IMG/VR virus record: IMGVR_UViG_3300017991_000292
Coordinates: 1 to 31,799 of that record
Reading direction: 5' to 3' (one strand)
Source of the DNA: a virus
Length of the DNA: 31,799 nucleotides
Shown: positions 13,159 through 19,978 of the stretch, one piece after another
Layout of the letters: the number at the start of each line of letters is the position of its first letter
Position numbering within the stretch: the stretch's first letter is position 1
The notes under the pieces: model-generated
What the model was told of the DNA's origin: nothing
What the model saw: only the letters and a program-made list of their open reading frames with translations
The model's database searches: none
Translations under genes and position numbers: made by a program

Positions 13159-13290
13159 ATGATAGTCGTACAATTCTCAGAAAGGCAGGCAGCCGCTTTG
13201 GCAGACTTTATTGACCGGTGCGTGCATCTCGGATTGAAATTTGAGGTCAGCACCATCATGGGAGGATGGAACGTGCTAATCGAGATTTAG
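13159..13290 (+). CDS. Small hypothetical protein, 43 aa
   Basis: ATG at 13159 behind AGGAGGTAGAG, two bases after the previous stop; 43 codons to TAG at 13288. The product begins MIVVQFSERQAAALADFIDR and ends GGWNVLIEI, giving a strand-helix-strand outline, as in small alpha/beta folds. Too short for routine ORF calling, but the ribosome site and tight spacing support it. Function unknown. Confidence 0.65.
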   Translation: MIVVQFSERQAAALADFIDRCVHLGLKFEVSTIMGGWNVLIEI

Positions 13291-13310
13291 AGGAGGTGCG
13301 CCATGATACC

Positions 13311-13331
13311 GGCCGGGTGTAATGCCCGGCC
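13311..13331. other. GC-rich hairpin in a 67-bp gap with its own Shine-Dalgarno
   Basis: GGCCGGG (13311-13317) and CCCGGCC (13325-13331) pair perfectly around a 7-base loop. It lies 9 bp after an ATG (13303) that has an AGGAGG site, and 27 bp before the gene at 13358. An open frame from 13303 runs 58 codons across that gene and looks non-coding. The hairpin may be an attenuator, a processing site or an operator; no U tract follows. Confidence 0.5.
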
Positions 13332-13357
13332 AGATCTAACGCGCACAAGGAGAGAAG

Positions 13358-13570
13358 ATGGCAACATTCAAGATAGCACAGAACAAGGTCGACGCGGATA
13401 TGGTAGATGTCTACACCCCACGGCAGGGGAGGCAAACCAATATACTTTGGGCTTCGATGCACATCGACTTCTTCCATGAGCTGTTGGATACTGAGGCTTT
13501 TCAATACATGGATACACGCCTCAACAATGGTGCCGAAGTCGAGTTCTCGCTCAAGGTTGAACCCCTATAA
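13358..13570 (+). CDS. Hypothetical protein, 70 aa
   Basis: ATG at 13358 behind AAGGAGAGAAG. Mixed alpha/beta sequence (MATFKIAQNKVDADMVDVYT ... HIDFFHELLDTEAFQYMD ... EVEFSLKVEPL). No recognised motif. Belongs to the rightward early run of small proteins, downstream of the 13311-13331 hairpin, which could tune its expression. Confidence 0.6.
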   Translation: MATFKIAQNKVDADMVDVYTPRQGRQTNILWASMHIDFFHELLDTEAFQYMDTRLNNGAEVEFSLKVEPL

Positions 13571-13581
13571 AGGATCTGATC

Positions 13582-13806
13582 ATGACGCACTGTAACTGTC
13601 CTTTTGAGGACATCATCGAAGCCCTGGAGGGCACAGCGCCTGGCCAGGCTTGCCCATACCTCGATGAGCATGACTGTCAGTCAACCGATGAGTCAATATA
13701 CGAAAACGCGAAACACGTAGATGCCTGGTGCCGGTTCCATCTGGAGGGGGTGGCGGCTGGTGCGAAGATTGCAAAGGGCTTCTGCGAACTATTAGAAAGG
13801 AGCTAA
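13582..13806 (+). CDS. Hypothetical Cys-containing protein, 74 aa
   Basis: ATG at 13582. Six cysteines: HCNCPFEDI at the start, then QACPYL, HDCQS, AWCRFH and GFCELL. Cysteines and histidines are spread rather than in tight C-x2-C pairs after the first, so a metal site is possible but not clear. Acidic overall. The stop is two bases before the recombinase gene start. Function unknown. Confidence 0.6.
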   Translation: MTHCNCPFEDIIEALEGTAPGQACPYLDEHDCQSTDESIYENAKHVDAWCRFHLEGVAAGAKIAKGFCELLERS

Positions 13807-13807
13807 G

Positions 13808-14578
13808 ATGGAGGGACAACACGCTCAAGAGGTAATGGAACGCACCACCGATCTTCCGGAGAAGGTGCAATCAGTTAACACGTCACCGGCCGCCATGCTG
13901 CAGATGGCAGTGGCAAACGATCTCGACCTGGATAAGGTCAAGCAACTCATGGAGCTCCAGTTCACCTGGGAGGCCGAGCAGGCCCGCAAGGAGTTCTTCG
14001 AGAATCTCGCACGCTTCCAGGAGGAATGCGTTCAGATCACAAAGGACGCTGTCAATTCCCAGTTCGGCAACAGGTATACCACCATCGGGAACCTGATGAC
14101 CACGGCGAACCCATTCCTTGGCAAGCACGGGTTCTCCGCTCGACACGAGATCGATGAGAACGGCGAGATCGTGGTGAGCTGCGTACTAACCCACAGGTCC
14201 GGACATTCTGAGAAGGTGACCATGTCCGCCCCATCGGACAAGTTGACCTCAAACACAGGGAACGATGTCCGCAACGCTATCCAGGCCAAGAAATCCACCA
14301 TCACCTACCTGCGGGCAGTCACATATGAGGCCGTGACTGGTCTGGCCGGTACGTCAGACGGGTCGCTCGACGACGACGGCAATGCCGCCGGTAAAGTCTT
14401 GACCGGTGACAAGGTGAAGAGCCTGCGCAACCTGATCAAGTCGACCGGTGCCAATGAGGCCAAGTTCCTCAAGGTCATGAAGGTGGAGAAACTGGAACTC
14501 ATTCCTGACGGCAAGTACAAGGATGCTGTGAACATGATCAAAGAGGTTGAGAAACGTCGCAAGGAGGCCGCCAAATGA
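13808..14578 (+). CDS. erf: Erf-family single-strand annealing protein
   Basis: 256 aa. The ERF-type core is visible at about residues 55-165: ARKEFFENLARFQEECVQIT, then RYTTIGNLMTTANPFLGKHG, then SCVLTHRSGHSEK and the NAIQAKKSTITYLRAVTYE helix. Erf proteins bind ssDNA as rings and anneal complementary strands, allowing RecA-independent recombination. The C-terminus is a helical tail. Start has an AAAGGAGC site. The stop overlaps the start of the exonuclease gene (ATGA), the usual annealase-exonuclease pairing of phages. Confidence 0.88.
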   Translation: MEGQHAQEVMERTTDLPEKVQSVNTSPAAMLQMAVANDLDLDKVKQLMELQFTWEAEQARKEFFENLARFQEECVQITKDAVNSQFGNRYTTIGNLMTTANPFLGKHGFSARHEIDENGEIVVSCVLTHRSGHSEKVTMSAPSDKLTSNTGNDVRNAIQAKKSTITYLRAVTYEAVTGLAGTSDGSLDDDGNAAGKVLTGDKVKSLRNLIKSTGANEAKFLKVMKVEKLELIPDGKYKDAVNMIKEVEKRRKEAAK

Positions 14579-15192
14579 TCATCATTACAGACTTCGAACA
14601 GAACACAGAAGAGTGGATGTCGGCACGCCTTGGCAACCCCGGTGCCTCAGAGTTCCACAAGATCATCGGCAAGCAAGGAAAGCGTTCTACGCAGAGGGGC
14701 CGATACATGTATGATCTCGCATCTGAAATCCTCTGGGGTATGCCAAGCTCTAAGTTCCAGAATGAGGCCATGCAGAAAGGCCACGAGGAAGAGGGTGACG
14801 CAAGGGACCAATACGAATTCGAAATGGGAACAGATATTACCCAGGTCGGAATGTGCTTCCCTGATGAACAGCGCAAGTTTCACTGCTCCCCAGACGGCCT
14901 GATACCAGATCTCAATAAGGGGATCGAGATCAAAACCACACAGGAGGGTGGCATTCACGCAGAGCGCATGGATAAACGCACAGTCGACCCCACCCACTAT
15001 GTCCAGATCCAGGGGTCACTTCTTGTGACCGGTTACGACTCGTGGGACTATGTGTGTTACAGAAAGGATTGCCCGCTCATGGTTGTCACCGTTGCACCAG
15101 ACAAGGCCTTCATGGGCAGGCTGCAGGCTGAACTCGATGAGTTTTGCCTGGAACTCGCAATGCTGGTTCAGACTATACGGGAGGGTTCATGA
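14575..15192 (+). CDS. YqaJ/lambda-type recombination exonuclease
   Basis: 205 aa, coupled to the erf gene. It begins with the family's QNTEEWMSARLGNPGASEFH segment (W-x-x-x-R-x-G-x2-x-AS). The nuclease core is CSPDGLI (Asp) and GIEIKTT (E-x-K) near residues 105-123, followed by THYVQIQGSLLVTG, the Y-x2-Q-x-Q helix of the family. The enzyme would degrade the 5' strand at double-strand ends, making 3' overhangs for Erf. Length is typical of the YqaJ type. Confident. Confidence 0.9.
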   Translation: MIIITDFEQNTEEWMSARLGNPGASEFHKIIGKQGKRSTQRGRYMYDLASEILWGMPSSKFQNEAMQKGHEEEGDARDQYEFEMGTDITQVGMCFPDEQRKFHCSPDGLIPDLNKGIEIKTTQEGGIHAERMDKRTVDPTHYVQIQGSLLVTGYDSWDYVCYRKDCPLMVVTVAPDKAFMGRLQAELDEFCLELAMLVQTIREGS

Positions 15193-15521
15193 ATGTCATC
15201 GGCTTTCAGGGTGAGGGGAGGCTCTTGGTCAGTATGACCAAGGGTGAGCTGCGGGCGATGTCTGGCCTGACTCACGATAGGGACTTCAAGAGAGTCTTTG
15301 GTTTTGAGCCCGGGACTCAGCTGGTCGATACCGCCTACAGCCGTAGCTTCTCAGACAAAGAGCGGGAGATGATTCTTAAGGTGAAAGACATCCCCGTGAC
15401 TCAGCTGGTCGATACCGCGAAAGCAGTTCTCGATACCTATAGTGGTCTCAAGACCAAGCTGGAATCGGTAAGGAACCAGATAGCCTTTCTAACAAATCAA
15501 ATGGAACCAGAGGAGGAATAA
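15189..15521 (+). CDS. Hypothetical protein with internal repeat and coiled coil
   Basis: 110 aa starting at ATG 15189, coupled to the exonuclease stop (ATGA). The peptide TQLVDTA occurs twice, 28 residues apart, with identical codons. The end forms a short coiled coil (TYSGLKTKLESVRNQIAFLT). No family recognised. Its place between exonuclease and the coiled-coil gene suggests an accessory role in recombination. Confidence 0.65.
   Translation: MNVIGFQGEGRLLVSMTKGELRAMSGLTHDRDFKRVFGFEPGTQLVDTAYSRSFSDKEREMILKVKDIPVTQLVDTAKAVLDTYSGLKTKLESVRNQIAFLTNQMEPEEE
15314..15418. repeat. Exact 21-bp direct repeat inside a gene
   Basis: A 21-bp sequence starting GACTCAGCTGGTCGA occurs at 15314-15334 and 15398-15418, 84 bp apart (28 codons, in frame). 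Both copies encode TQLVDTA without any synonymous change, so the duplication is recent or is kept at the DNA level. Confidence 0.85.
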
Positions 15522-15525
15522 GAGC

Positions 15526-16572
15526 ATGTCAGACCAAGAAATGGCAGAAGTGATGGTGGAGGAAAAGTCCCTGGTCACAGTAGAGGATGCCCAGGTATTC
15601 ACTGTTGACCTGGCCGAGGTCCGCTCGAAGATCGAAGACGCACTCACGATCCAGCTGATCCCCGATGACAAGGACTCATATGCCGCCTGCAAGAAGGCAC
15701 GCATGTACTTTGTCCACAAGAGAAACGACATCGACAGGCGCTTGAAGGAACTCAACGAAGAGGACCGCGAGCGCATCAAGAAGCGCGGTGTCACGGCCAA
15801 AGAGCTGAAGTCGATACTTGAGCCTGGAGAGCGGCACTTCACCGACATGATCGAGGCCGAAGATGCCAGGCTCGAAGCGATCGAGGAGGAGAAGAAGCGC
15901 CAGCTCCAGCAGAAGATCACCGATCGGATGACCGCATTCTCACAGTATGGCGCAGTCGTGTCATACAATGAGGTTGCCGCCATGACCGATGAGGAGTTCG
16001 ACACCGCACTCTTCGATGCGGCCGAAGAGCACAAGGAGCAAGAGAGGATCCGCCAGGAGGAAGAGGCTGCCAGGCGGGCCGAGGAAGAGAGGCTTGCCGA
16101 GGAGCGTGCAGCCCTTGAGGCTGAGCTGGCCAGGGAACGCGAAGCCAGAGAAGAGGCCCAGAGGAAGTTGGATGCTGAAAAGGCCGCCATGGAGGCAGAG
16201 AAAAAGAAGATGGCCGAAGAGGCCGCTGCTCTCCAGGCTGAAAAAGACAGGCTTGAGCGAGAGGCCCTGGAAAAGCAGGAGGCTGAGGCTCGCAGGATCG
16301 CCGAAGAGAAGGCAGCAGAAGAAGCTAAAGAGCGTGAAGCACAAGAAGCTAAAGAGCGTGCGGAACGCGAGGCTGCGGAGGCTGCGCGGCAAGAAGCGCT
16401 AAAGCCCGACAAGGACAAGCTGTCCGAGATTGTAGAGTCCATCCGCGCTGCTATCGACGATGAATTTGCCAAGCTCGCCGTCTCAGAACAGCTTGTATAT
16501 GTTGCAGAACTTCTGCAGGCCATGCTCGTGGAGGCGTGCGACGAGGCCAATCTGATGATCAACAGGGTATAG
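15526..16572 (+). CDS. Long coiled-coil protein of the recombination module
   Basis: 348 aa with a GAGGAGGAATAAG ribosome site. Residues 30-110 form a globular, DUF1351-like start (LTIQLIPDDKDSYAACKKAR, then HKRNDIDRRLKELNEEDR). From about 105 to 290 it is an extreme Glu/Ala/Arg/Lys coiled coil (RIRQEEEAARRAEEERLAEE), like TolA-type stalks. The last 60 residues are a helical domain (DDEFAKLAVSEQLVYVAELL). A 24-bp in-frame duplication (16321-16360) shows repeat growth. Phage proteins of this shape commonly sit beside annealases and exonucleases; exact role unknown. Confidence 0.72.
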   Translation: MSDQEMAEVMVEEKSLVTVEDAQVFTVDLAEVRSKIEDALTIQLIPDDKDSYAACKKARMYFVHKRNDIDRRLKELNEEDRERIKKRGVTAKELKSILEPGERHFTDMIEAEDARLEAIEEEKKRQLQQKITDRMTAFSQYGAVVSYNEVAAMTDEEFDTALFDAAEEHKEQERIRQEEEAARRAEEERLAEERAALEAELAREREAREEAQRKLDAEKAAMEAEKKKMAEEAAALQAEKDRLEREALEKQEAEARRIAEEKAAEEAKEREAQEAKERAEREAAEAARQEALKPDKDKLSEIVESIRAAIDDEFAKLAVSEQLVYVAELLQAMLVEACDEANLMINRV

Positions 16573-16679
16573 GCGGGAGATCCCGGTTTCGGAAACAACC
16601 TTATAGTAGATGGCCGGGCGTTGGGGAGGCGAAGCGGCACGAATCGAGGGAGGGTGTCCGCCCGGTCAGAAGGAGGCAC
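16573..16679 (+). other. Structured 107-bp intergenic leader
   Basis: No convincing gene. It has local inverted repeats: GTTTC/GAAAC near 16586-16597 and a larger pair CCGGGCG (16614-16620) with CGCCCGG (16659-16665) enclosing 38 bases. The AGGAGG for the next gene (16680) lies just after the second arm. No promoter of the type used elsewhere is present. It could be a cis-regulatory leader or processing site in an otherwise gapless operon. Confidence 0.4.
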
Positions 16680-17015
16680 ATGGAAGAAGAGCAAGAACGC
16701 CTATCAATCGTCAACATGAAGGATGGGGGACTGGTCGAACAGATCGACCGGGCCATCGCTGCGGTCCTGGAGAACGTCCAGGACGTCAACACAACCGAGA
16801 AACCAAGAGAGATCAACGTGAAGATCGTCATTGCTCCGAGCAAGGACAGGACCCTCCTGGAGTTTGGATTTGAGGTCAACTCCAAGCTGGCAGGTATGGG
16901 CAAGTACACCTTCACTGCAGATCTCGACACCGACGAGAGGGGCCGTCCCGTGGCTATCGAGCGGGGCCGACAAAAGAAACTCCCGTTTGAGGTAAAGGAG
17001 GTCACACAGTTATGA
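16680..17015 (+). CDS. Conserved phage protein, 'replication terminator protein'-like
   Basis: 111 aa from ATG 16680 with GAAGGAGG upstream; a longer frame from 16536 overlaps the previous gene. The start reads LSIVNMKDGGLVEQIDRAIA, then VLENVQDVNTTEKPREINVK. This pattern is that of small phage proteins that are often (without proof) annotated as replication terminator protein. Rest is beta-rich (DRTLLEFGFEVNSKLAG). It is coupled to the next gene through ATGA, and both often travel together near recombination genes. Confidence 0.65.
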   Translation: MEEEQERLSIVNMKDGGLVEQIDRAIAAVLENVQDVNTTEKPREINVKIVIAPSKDRTLLEFGFEVNSKLAGMGKYTFTADLDTDERGRPVAIERGRQKKLPFEVKEVTQL

Positions 17016-17737
17016 TCGAAGCTGCAATCAGCAAAATTCTCAGCCTGCGACCAGTAGAGACCCTTCAGATCAATGGTCACACGTACACCACAAGCGCGGT
17101 GCACCGGGTCGCATCTCCCGAGGAGGCGTTCACCCGGCCGCTTGTCTTCACGACACTGACCGGCCTGGTTGACTTCTACAACAGCGCCGAGGACGGCGCA
17201 CTGGCAGACGATCTGATCAAGTCTTACTTCCACATCGAGAATCCGCGATCTGTTGTCCTGGTCGGCGATCCCATGGGCCCAAGCAATGAGCGCCCCACAT
17301 ACGCCGGTTCGGTCTACGACGAAAATACGTACAGGTTCGGTGACTGGACAGAGATCGACATGTTCATCATTGCCCTCATGACTCAATTCGTTGAGACGGA
17401 GGATTCAAAGATGCTCATGAGCTATCTCGGGAACCTGTCAGACGAGCACGTCAAAGAGCGCGTAGACGACGGCGTGAGTGTCACGCTGACCGTCAAGACT
17501 GGCATAACGACGAAGAGCCAGGTTACCATCACAAATCCTGTGAACCTTGCACCATATGCCACGTTCACCGAGATAGATCAGCCGTCAAGGCCCTTCATCT
17601 TGAGAACCCGGAGCCATGGTGACGATGTGCAGGTTGGCCTGTTTGCTGCCGATGGGAACAAGTGGCAGGCAGAAGCTATCCAGAGGATCAAGAAGTTCCT
17701 GAATGATAAACTACCGGAGGCCTGCGTTCTCGCGTAG
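17012..17737 (+). CDS. DUF2303/YfdQ-like phage protein
   Basis: 241 aa. Features of the DUF2303 type: a central acidic segment, TNPVNLAPYATFTEIDQPSR, then FILRTRSHGDDVQVGLFAAD and GNKWQAEAIQRIKKFL at the C-terminus. Function of the family is unknown; members are found in early regions of temperate and lytic phages. Start coupled to the previous stop. The assignment is by pattern memory and is moderate. Confidence 0.6.
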   Translation: MIEAAISKILSLRPVETLQINGHTYTTSAVHRVASPEEAFTRPLVFTTLTGLVDFYNSAEDGALADDLIKSYFHIENPRSVVLVGDPMGPSNERPTYAGSVYDENTYRFGDWTEIDMFIIALMTQFVETEDSKMLMSYLGNLSDEHVKERVDDGVSVTLTVKTGITTKSQVTITNPVNLAPYATFTEIDQPSRPFILRTRSHGDDVQVGLFAADGNKWQAEAIQRIKKFLNDKLPEACVLA

Positions 17738-17753
17738 AGCGTAGAAGGGGAGT

Positions 17754-18230
17754 ATGAAAGAGATACAAGCACAGATCCGCCATGCCTGCCCTATCTGTCA
17801 GGGCAGGTTTGGCGGATACATGAAGCCCTTTGGGGAAGAGTCAGAGGAGAAGCTGAAGGAGTTCAAGCCGAACCAGATCGTGAACACCAGAGTTTCTGGA
17901 ACGCGCAAGGAACGGTCACTTCGACAGCTCAACACATACTGGGCTTGCTGCCAGACTGTGGCCGACAATACAGAGGATCCCGGATGGAACATGAAGGAGA
18001 AGGTAGACTTTGTCTGCCGTGTACAGACGCACTTCGTGGATCCGGATCTCATCTTTGTCCGCCCGGACGGCACCGTCCAGTATGGGTACAGATCAATCGC
18101 GTTCGTAAACCTGGCCCACATCGAAGCATGCAACTATTTCGACCGTGCCTTCGCTGTCATGGCCAAACACCTGGGGATCTCTGTTGATACCCTGGTCGAA
18201 GAAACTCAGAGAAATATGAAAAGCTATTAG
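17754..18230 (+). CDS. Hypothetical protein with CPIC motif
   Basis: 158 aa with an AAGGGGAGT ribosome site. Starts MKEIQAQIRHACPICQGRFGG, where C-x2-C may be half of a metal site; later Cys residues are WACCQTV and EACNYF. The middle SGTRKERSLRQLNTYWACCQ resembles the 'RSLxQNxxYWA' helix of phage recombination-mediator proteins such as NinB and DUF1367 types, but the rest does not let me assign it. It directly precedes ssb, so a DNA-metabolism role is likely. Confidence 0.6.
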   Translation: MKEIQAQIRHACPICQGRFGGYMKPFGEESEEKLKEFKPNQIVNTRVSGTRKERSLRQLNTYWACCQTVADNTEDPGWNMKEKVDFVCRVQTHFVDPDLIFVRPDGTVQYGYRSIAFVNLAHIEACNYFDRAFAVMAKHLGISVDTLVEETQRNMKSY

Positions 18231-18240
18231 GAGGCGTATC

Positions 18241-18663
18241 ATGAACAAGGCAATGTTGATAGGCAGACTGGGGCAAGATCCAGAGGTAAAGTACACTCAA
18301 ATGGGCACGGCCGTCTCGAATTTCAGTATCGCCACATCCAACAGGTGGAGAGACAAGAACGGCGATCAACAGGAAAAGACCGAGTGGCACCGCATCGTCG
18401 CCTGGGGCCGCCTGGGAGAGATCTGCGGAGAGTACCTGCAGAAGGGGAAGCAGGTCTTCGTGTGTGGCCGCATCGAAACGAACAAGTGGCAGGATAGGGA
18501 TGGTACCGACAGATACACGACACAGATCGTTGCTACAGAGGTTGAGTTCCTTGGCAGTCGGAACGACAACGGCGGCCAGAACATACGGCCCCCGTCCACC
18601 CCGCCGACACGGGGCGAAATGCCGCCTGGTGCCAGCGATGACGATGATTCTATCCCTTTTTGA
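18241..18663 (+). CDS. ssb: Single-stranded DNA-binding protein
   Basis: 140 aa OB-fold SSB: MNKAMLIGRLGQDPEVKYTQ, then FSIATSNRWRDKNGDQQEKT, EWHRIVAWGRLGEICGEYL, GKQVFVCGRIETNKW and QIVATEVEFLG, all in the order of bacterial SSB. A short low-complexity linker leads to the acidic tip DDDDSIPF, the peptide that recruits host and phage partners (RecO, exonucleases, PriA, helicases). It protects ssDNA in replication and works with Erf and the exonuclease. AGGAGG ribosome site at 18231-18236. Confidence 0.95.
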   Translation: MNKAMLIGRLGQDPEVKYTQMGTAVSNFSIATSNRWRDKNGDQQEKTEWHRIVAWGRLGEICGEYLQKGKQVFVCGRIETNKWQDRDGTDRYTTQIVATEVEFLGSRNDNGGQNIRPPSTPPTRGEMPPGASDDDDSIPF

Positions 18664-18670
18664 GGTTATC

Positions 18671-18748
18671 GTGGAAAAACAATGCTTTAAGTGCCTAAAG
18701 GAGTGGCGGACATATGAGACCACACCCCAAACCGCAAACACCGCGTAG
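18671..18748 (+). CDS. Possible micro-protein with CxxC (25 aa, GTG start)
   Basis: From a GTG at 18671 a frame of 25 codons gives MEKQCFKCLKEWRTYETT and a short tail, overlapping the start of the next gene. The QCFKCLKEW part resembles the first knuckle of phage zinc-ribbon or HNH proteins. A weak GAGG lies upstream. It may be a remnant of a broken zinc-finger gene or a real micro-protein. Confidence 0.3.
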   Translation: MEKQCFKCLKEWRTYETTPQTANTA

Positions 18749-19031
18749 CGACCCATACAAGATATGGATCAGAACGCAGCCGTGTGTGAACTGCGGCCGC
18801 TATGCGAACGAATACCTTGACGTGGTCCCAATGCACGGACGAACCGCCGGGACCGCGATCAAGGGGTCTGATTTCGAGATCCTTCCCGGCTGCGTTTCTT
18901 GTCATGAAGCCGAGCACCGGCGACGGAAGCTGTTCTGGGAGGTTGTTAAGGAAAGGACCGGATATACACGGGCCGAGCTGGTTGCAATACACAGGAGGAG
19001 ATATGAACAAGCACTTAGCGGGGCAGCTTAA
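18714..19031 (+). CDS. HNH-like nuclease (DUF968/Ref-type)
   Basis: 105 aa. Two metal-type halves: PCVNCGRYANEYLDVVPMHG and DFEILPGCVSCHEAEHRRR. This fits the compact HNH pattern in which CxxC and CxxCHxxxH hold zinc and a His before the glycine-rich turn is catalytic, as in DUF968 and Ref-like phage recombination nucleases. The lead-in SDPYKIWIRTQPC is also typical. A role in recombination or DNA end processing fits its place after ssb. The ribosome site is AAAGGAG at 18698-18704. Confidence 0.7.
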   Translation: MRPHPKPQTPRSDPYKIWIRTQPCVNCGRYANEYLDVVPMHGRTAGTAIKGSDFEILPGCVSCHEAEHRRRKLFWEVVKERTGYTRAELVAIHRRRYEQALSGAA

Positions 19032-19137
19032 CGAGCGGGCCCTCAGGGAAACTGTGGCCGTCATCGAGACCCCCTCCGGTGTCGTGAAGAACATACACCC
19101 GGATCTATTGGAGTTTGTGGAGCCGATCAATGATTAG
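19003..19137 (+). CDS. Small hypothetical protein, 44 aa
   Basis: ATG at 19003 behind AGGAGGAGAT inside the end of the HNH-like gene; 44 codons to TAG at 19135. Sequence MNKHLAGQLNERALRETVAV then a short acidic end. Not recognised. The strong ribosome site makes it likely real. Its end overlaps the start of the methyltransferase. Confidence 0.6.
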   Translation: MNKHLAGQLNERALRETVAVIETPSGVVKNIHPDLLEFVEPIND

Positions 19138-19843
19138 GGACATCATGAGGTTCGTTAGGATGGTGTTCGTCAGCTGGATGCCAGTATGGACACTGGATCA
19201 CCTACGGGAGATCCGGCAGTACGAGGCTATCCAGGTGGTAGGTGAGTTGCCTCACAGATCCTTGGTCCTGGAGGTCGGTGCAGGTGCCGGGTGGCAGGCT
19301 CGCATATTTGCTGACCTGGGCCGCTCAGTGACACCGCTTGAGGTACACGGAAGCAAGTATTCACGTATAAGTGAGGTCTACATAAGGTACTATGATGGCG
19401 AGAAGATCCCGTATTCTGGCAAGCTATTTGACGCGGTCTTCACATCCAACACCCTTGAGCATATGCCACGAGTGATGGCCATGCAAAGCGAGATGCAGCG
19501 CGTCTTGATTCACATGGGGATCGCAGTCCATGTGGTTCCAACGGCCTCCTGGGCTTTCTGGACATTCCTCACAACCCTATTCAAGTGGTGGAGGGTCCCG
19601 CATGCACACGGCGTACACGCCAGGAACCCGATCAAGGAGATGTTCAGCTATACCAGGAAGGCCTGGGAGAGACTCCTACTGGACGCTGGATGGCTGGTGG
19701 AAAAGTACCATGTAAACAACATCTTCTATACCGGCAATAGCATTTTCGCGGGCAGACTTTCTCTAAAGTCGCGGGTGCGTCTCAGTCGGATACTGGGCAG
19801 CTCCTGTCACATTTTCGTGCTGAGGGTGAACCATGAATCGTGA
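19130..19843 (+). CDS. Class I SAM-dependent methyltransferase
   Basis: 237 aa from ATG 19130 (GTGGAG upstream). Motif I is LVLEVGAGAGWQARIFADLG (E-x-G-x-G-x-G), motif II region TPLEVHGSKYS, and FDAVFTSNTLEHMPR is the usual post-motif II/IV block of Methyltransf_11 enzymes. A hydrophobic stretch (SWAFWTFLTTLFKWW) may touch membrane or lipid. It is followed by a one-pass membrane peptide and a GT4 glycosyltransferase, so methylation of a glycan or lipid-linked sugar is plausible. No DNA methyltransferase motif (DPPY/NPPF) is present. Confidence 0.78.
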   Translation: MIRDIMRFVRMVFVSWMPVWTLDHLREIRQYEAIQVVGELPHRSLVLEVGAGAGWQARIFADLGRSVTPLEVHGSKYSRISEVYIRYYDGEKIPYSGKLFDAVFTSNTLEHMPRVMAMQSEMQRVLIHMGIAVHVVPTASWAFWTFLTTLFKWWRVPHAHGVHARNPIKEMFSYTRKAWERLLLDAGWLVEKYHVNNIFYTGNSIFAGRLSLKSRVRLSRILGSSCHIFVLRVNHES

Positions 19844-19949
19844 CACAAAAAGTACCCTAAGTTTGGGTCACAAAGTGCTTACTGTCGTGATAACTGCTAT
19901 CGTGACATATGGGCTTATCGAGCTGATCGAGTGGGCGATAAAGTCGTAA
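19833..19949 (+). CDS. Small single-pass membrane protein, 38 aa
   Basis: ATG at 19833 overlaps the methyltransferase end by 11 bp, with GAGGGTGAACC upstream; 38 codons to TAA. After a basic start (MNRDTKSTLSLGHK) there is one hydrophobic helix VLTVVITAIVTYGLIELIEW and a short tail. It might anchor or assist the neighbouring methyltransferase/glycosyltransferase pair at the membrane, or be an unrelated membrane peptide. Too short for ORF lists. Confidence 0.55.
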   Translation: MNRDTKSTLSLGHKVLTVVITAIVTYGLIELIEWAIKS

Positions 19950-19978
19950 CACCCTTGTCACTATCTGGGAGGTTTGTC

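Noticed and set aside
13303-13479. 58-codon frame starting behind AGGAGG
   Set aside because: Runs out of phase through most of the gene at 13358, which has its own ribosome site; composition is not protein-like. Kept only as a possible leader.
15489-16694. 401-codon Ser/Ala-rich frame on the minus strand
   Set aside because: It is the antisense of the Glu/Ala-rich coiled-coil gene; its composition is a by-product of those codons.
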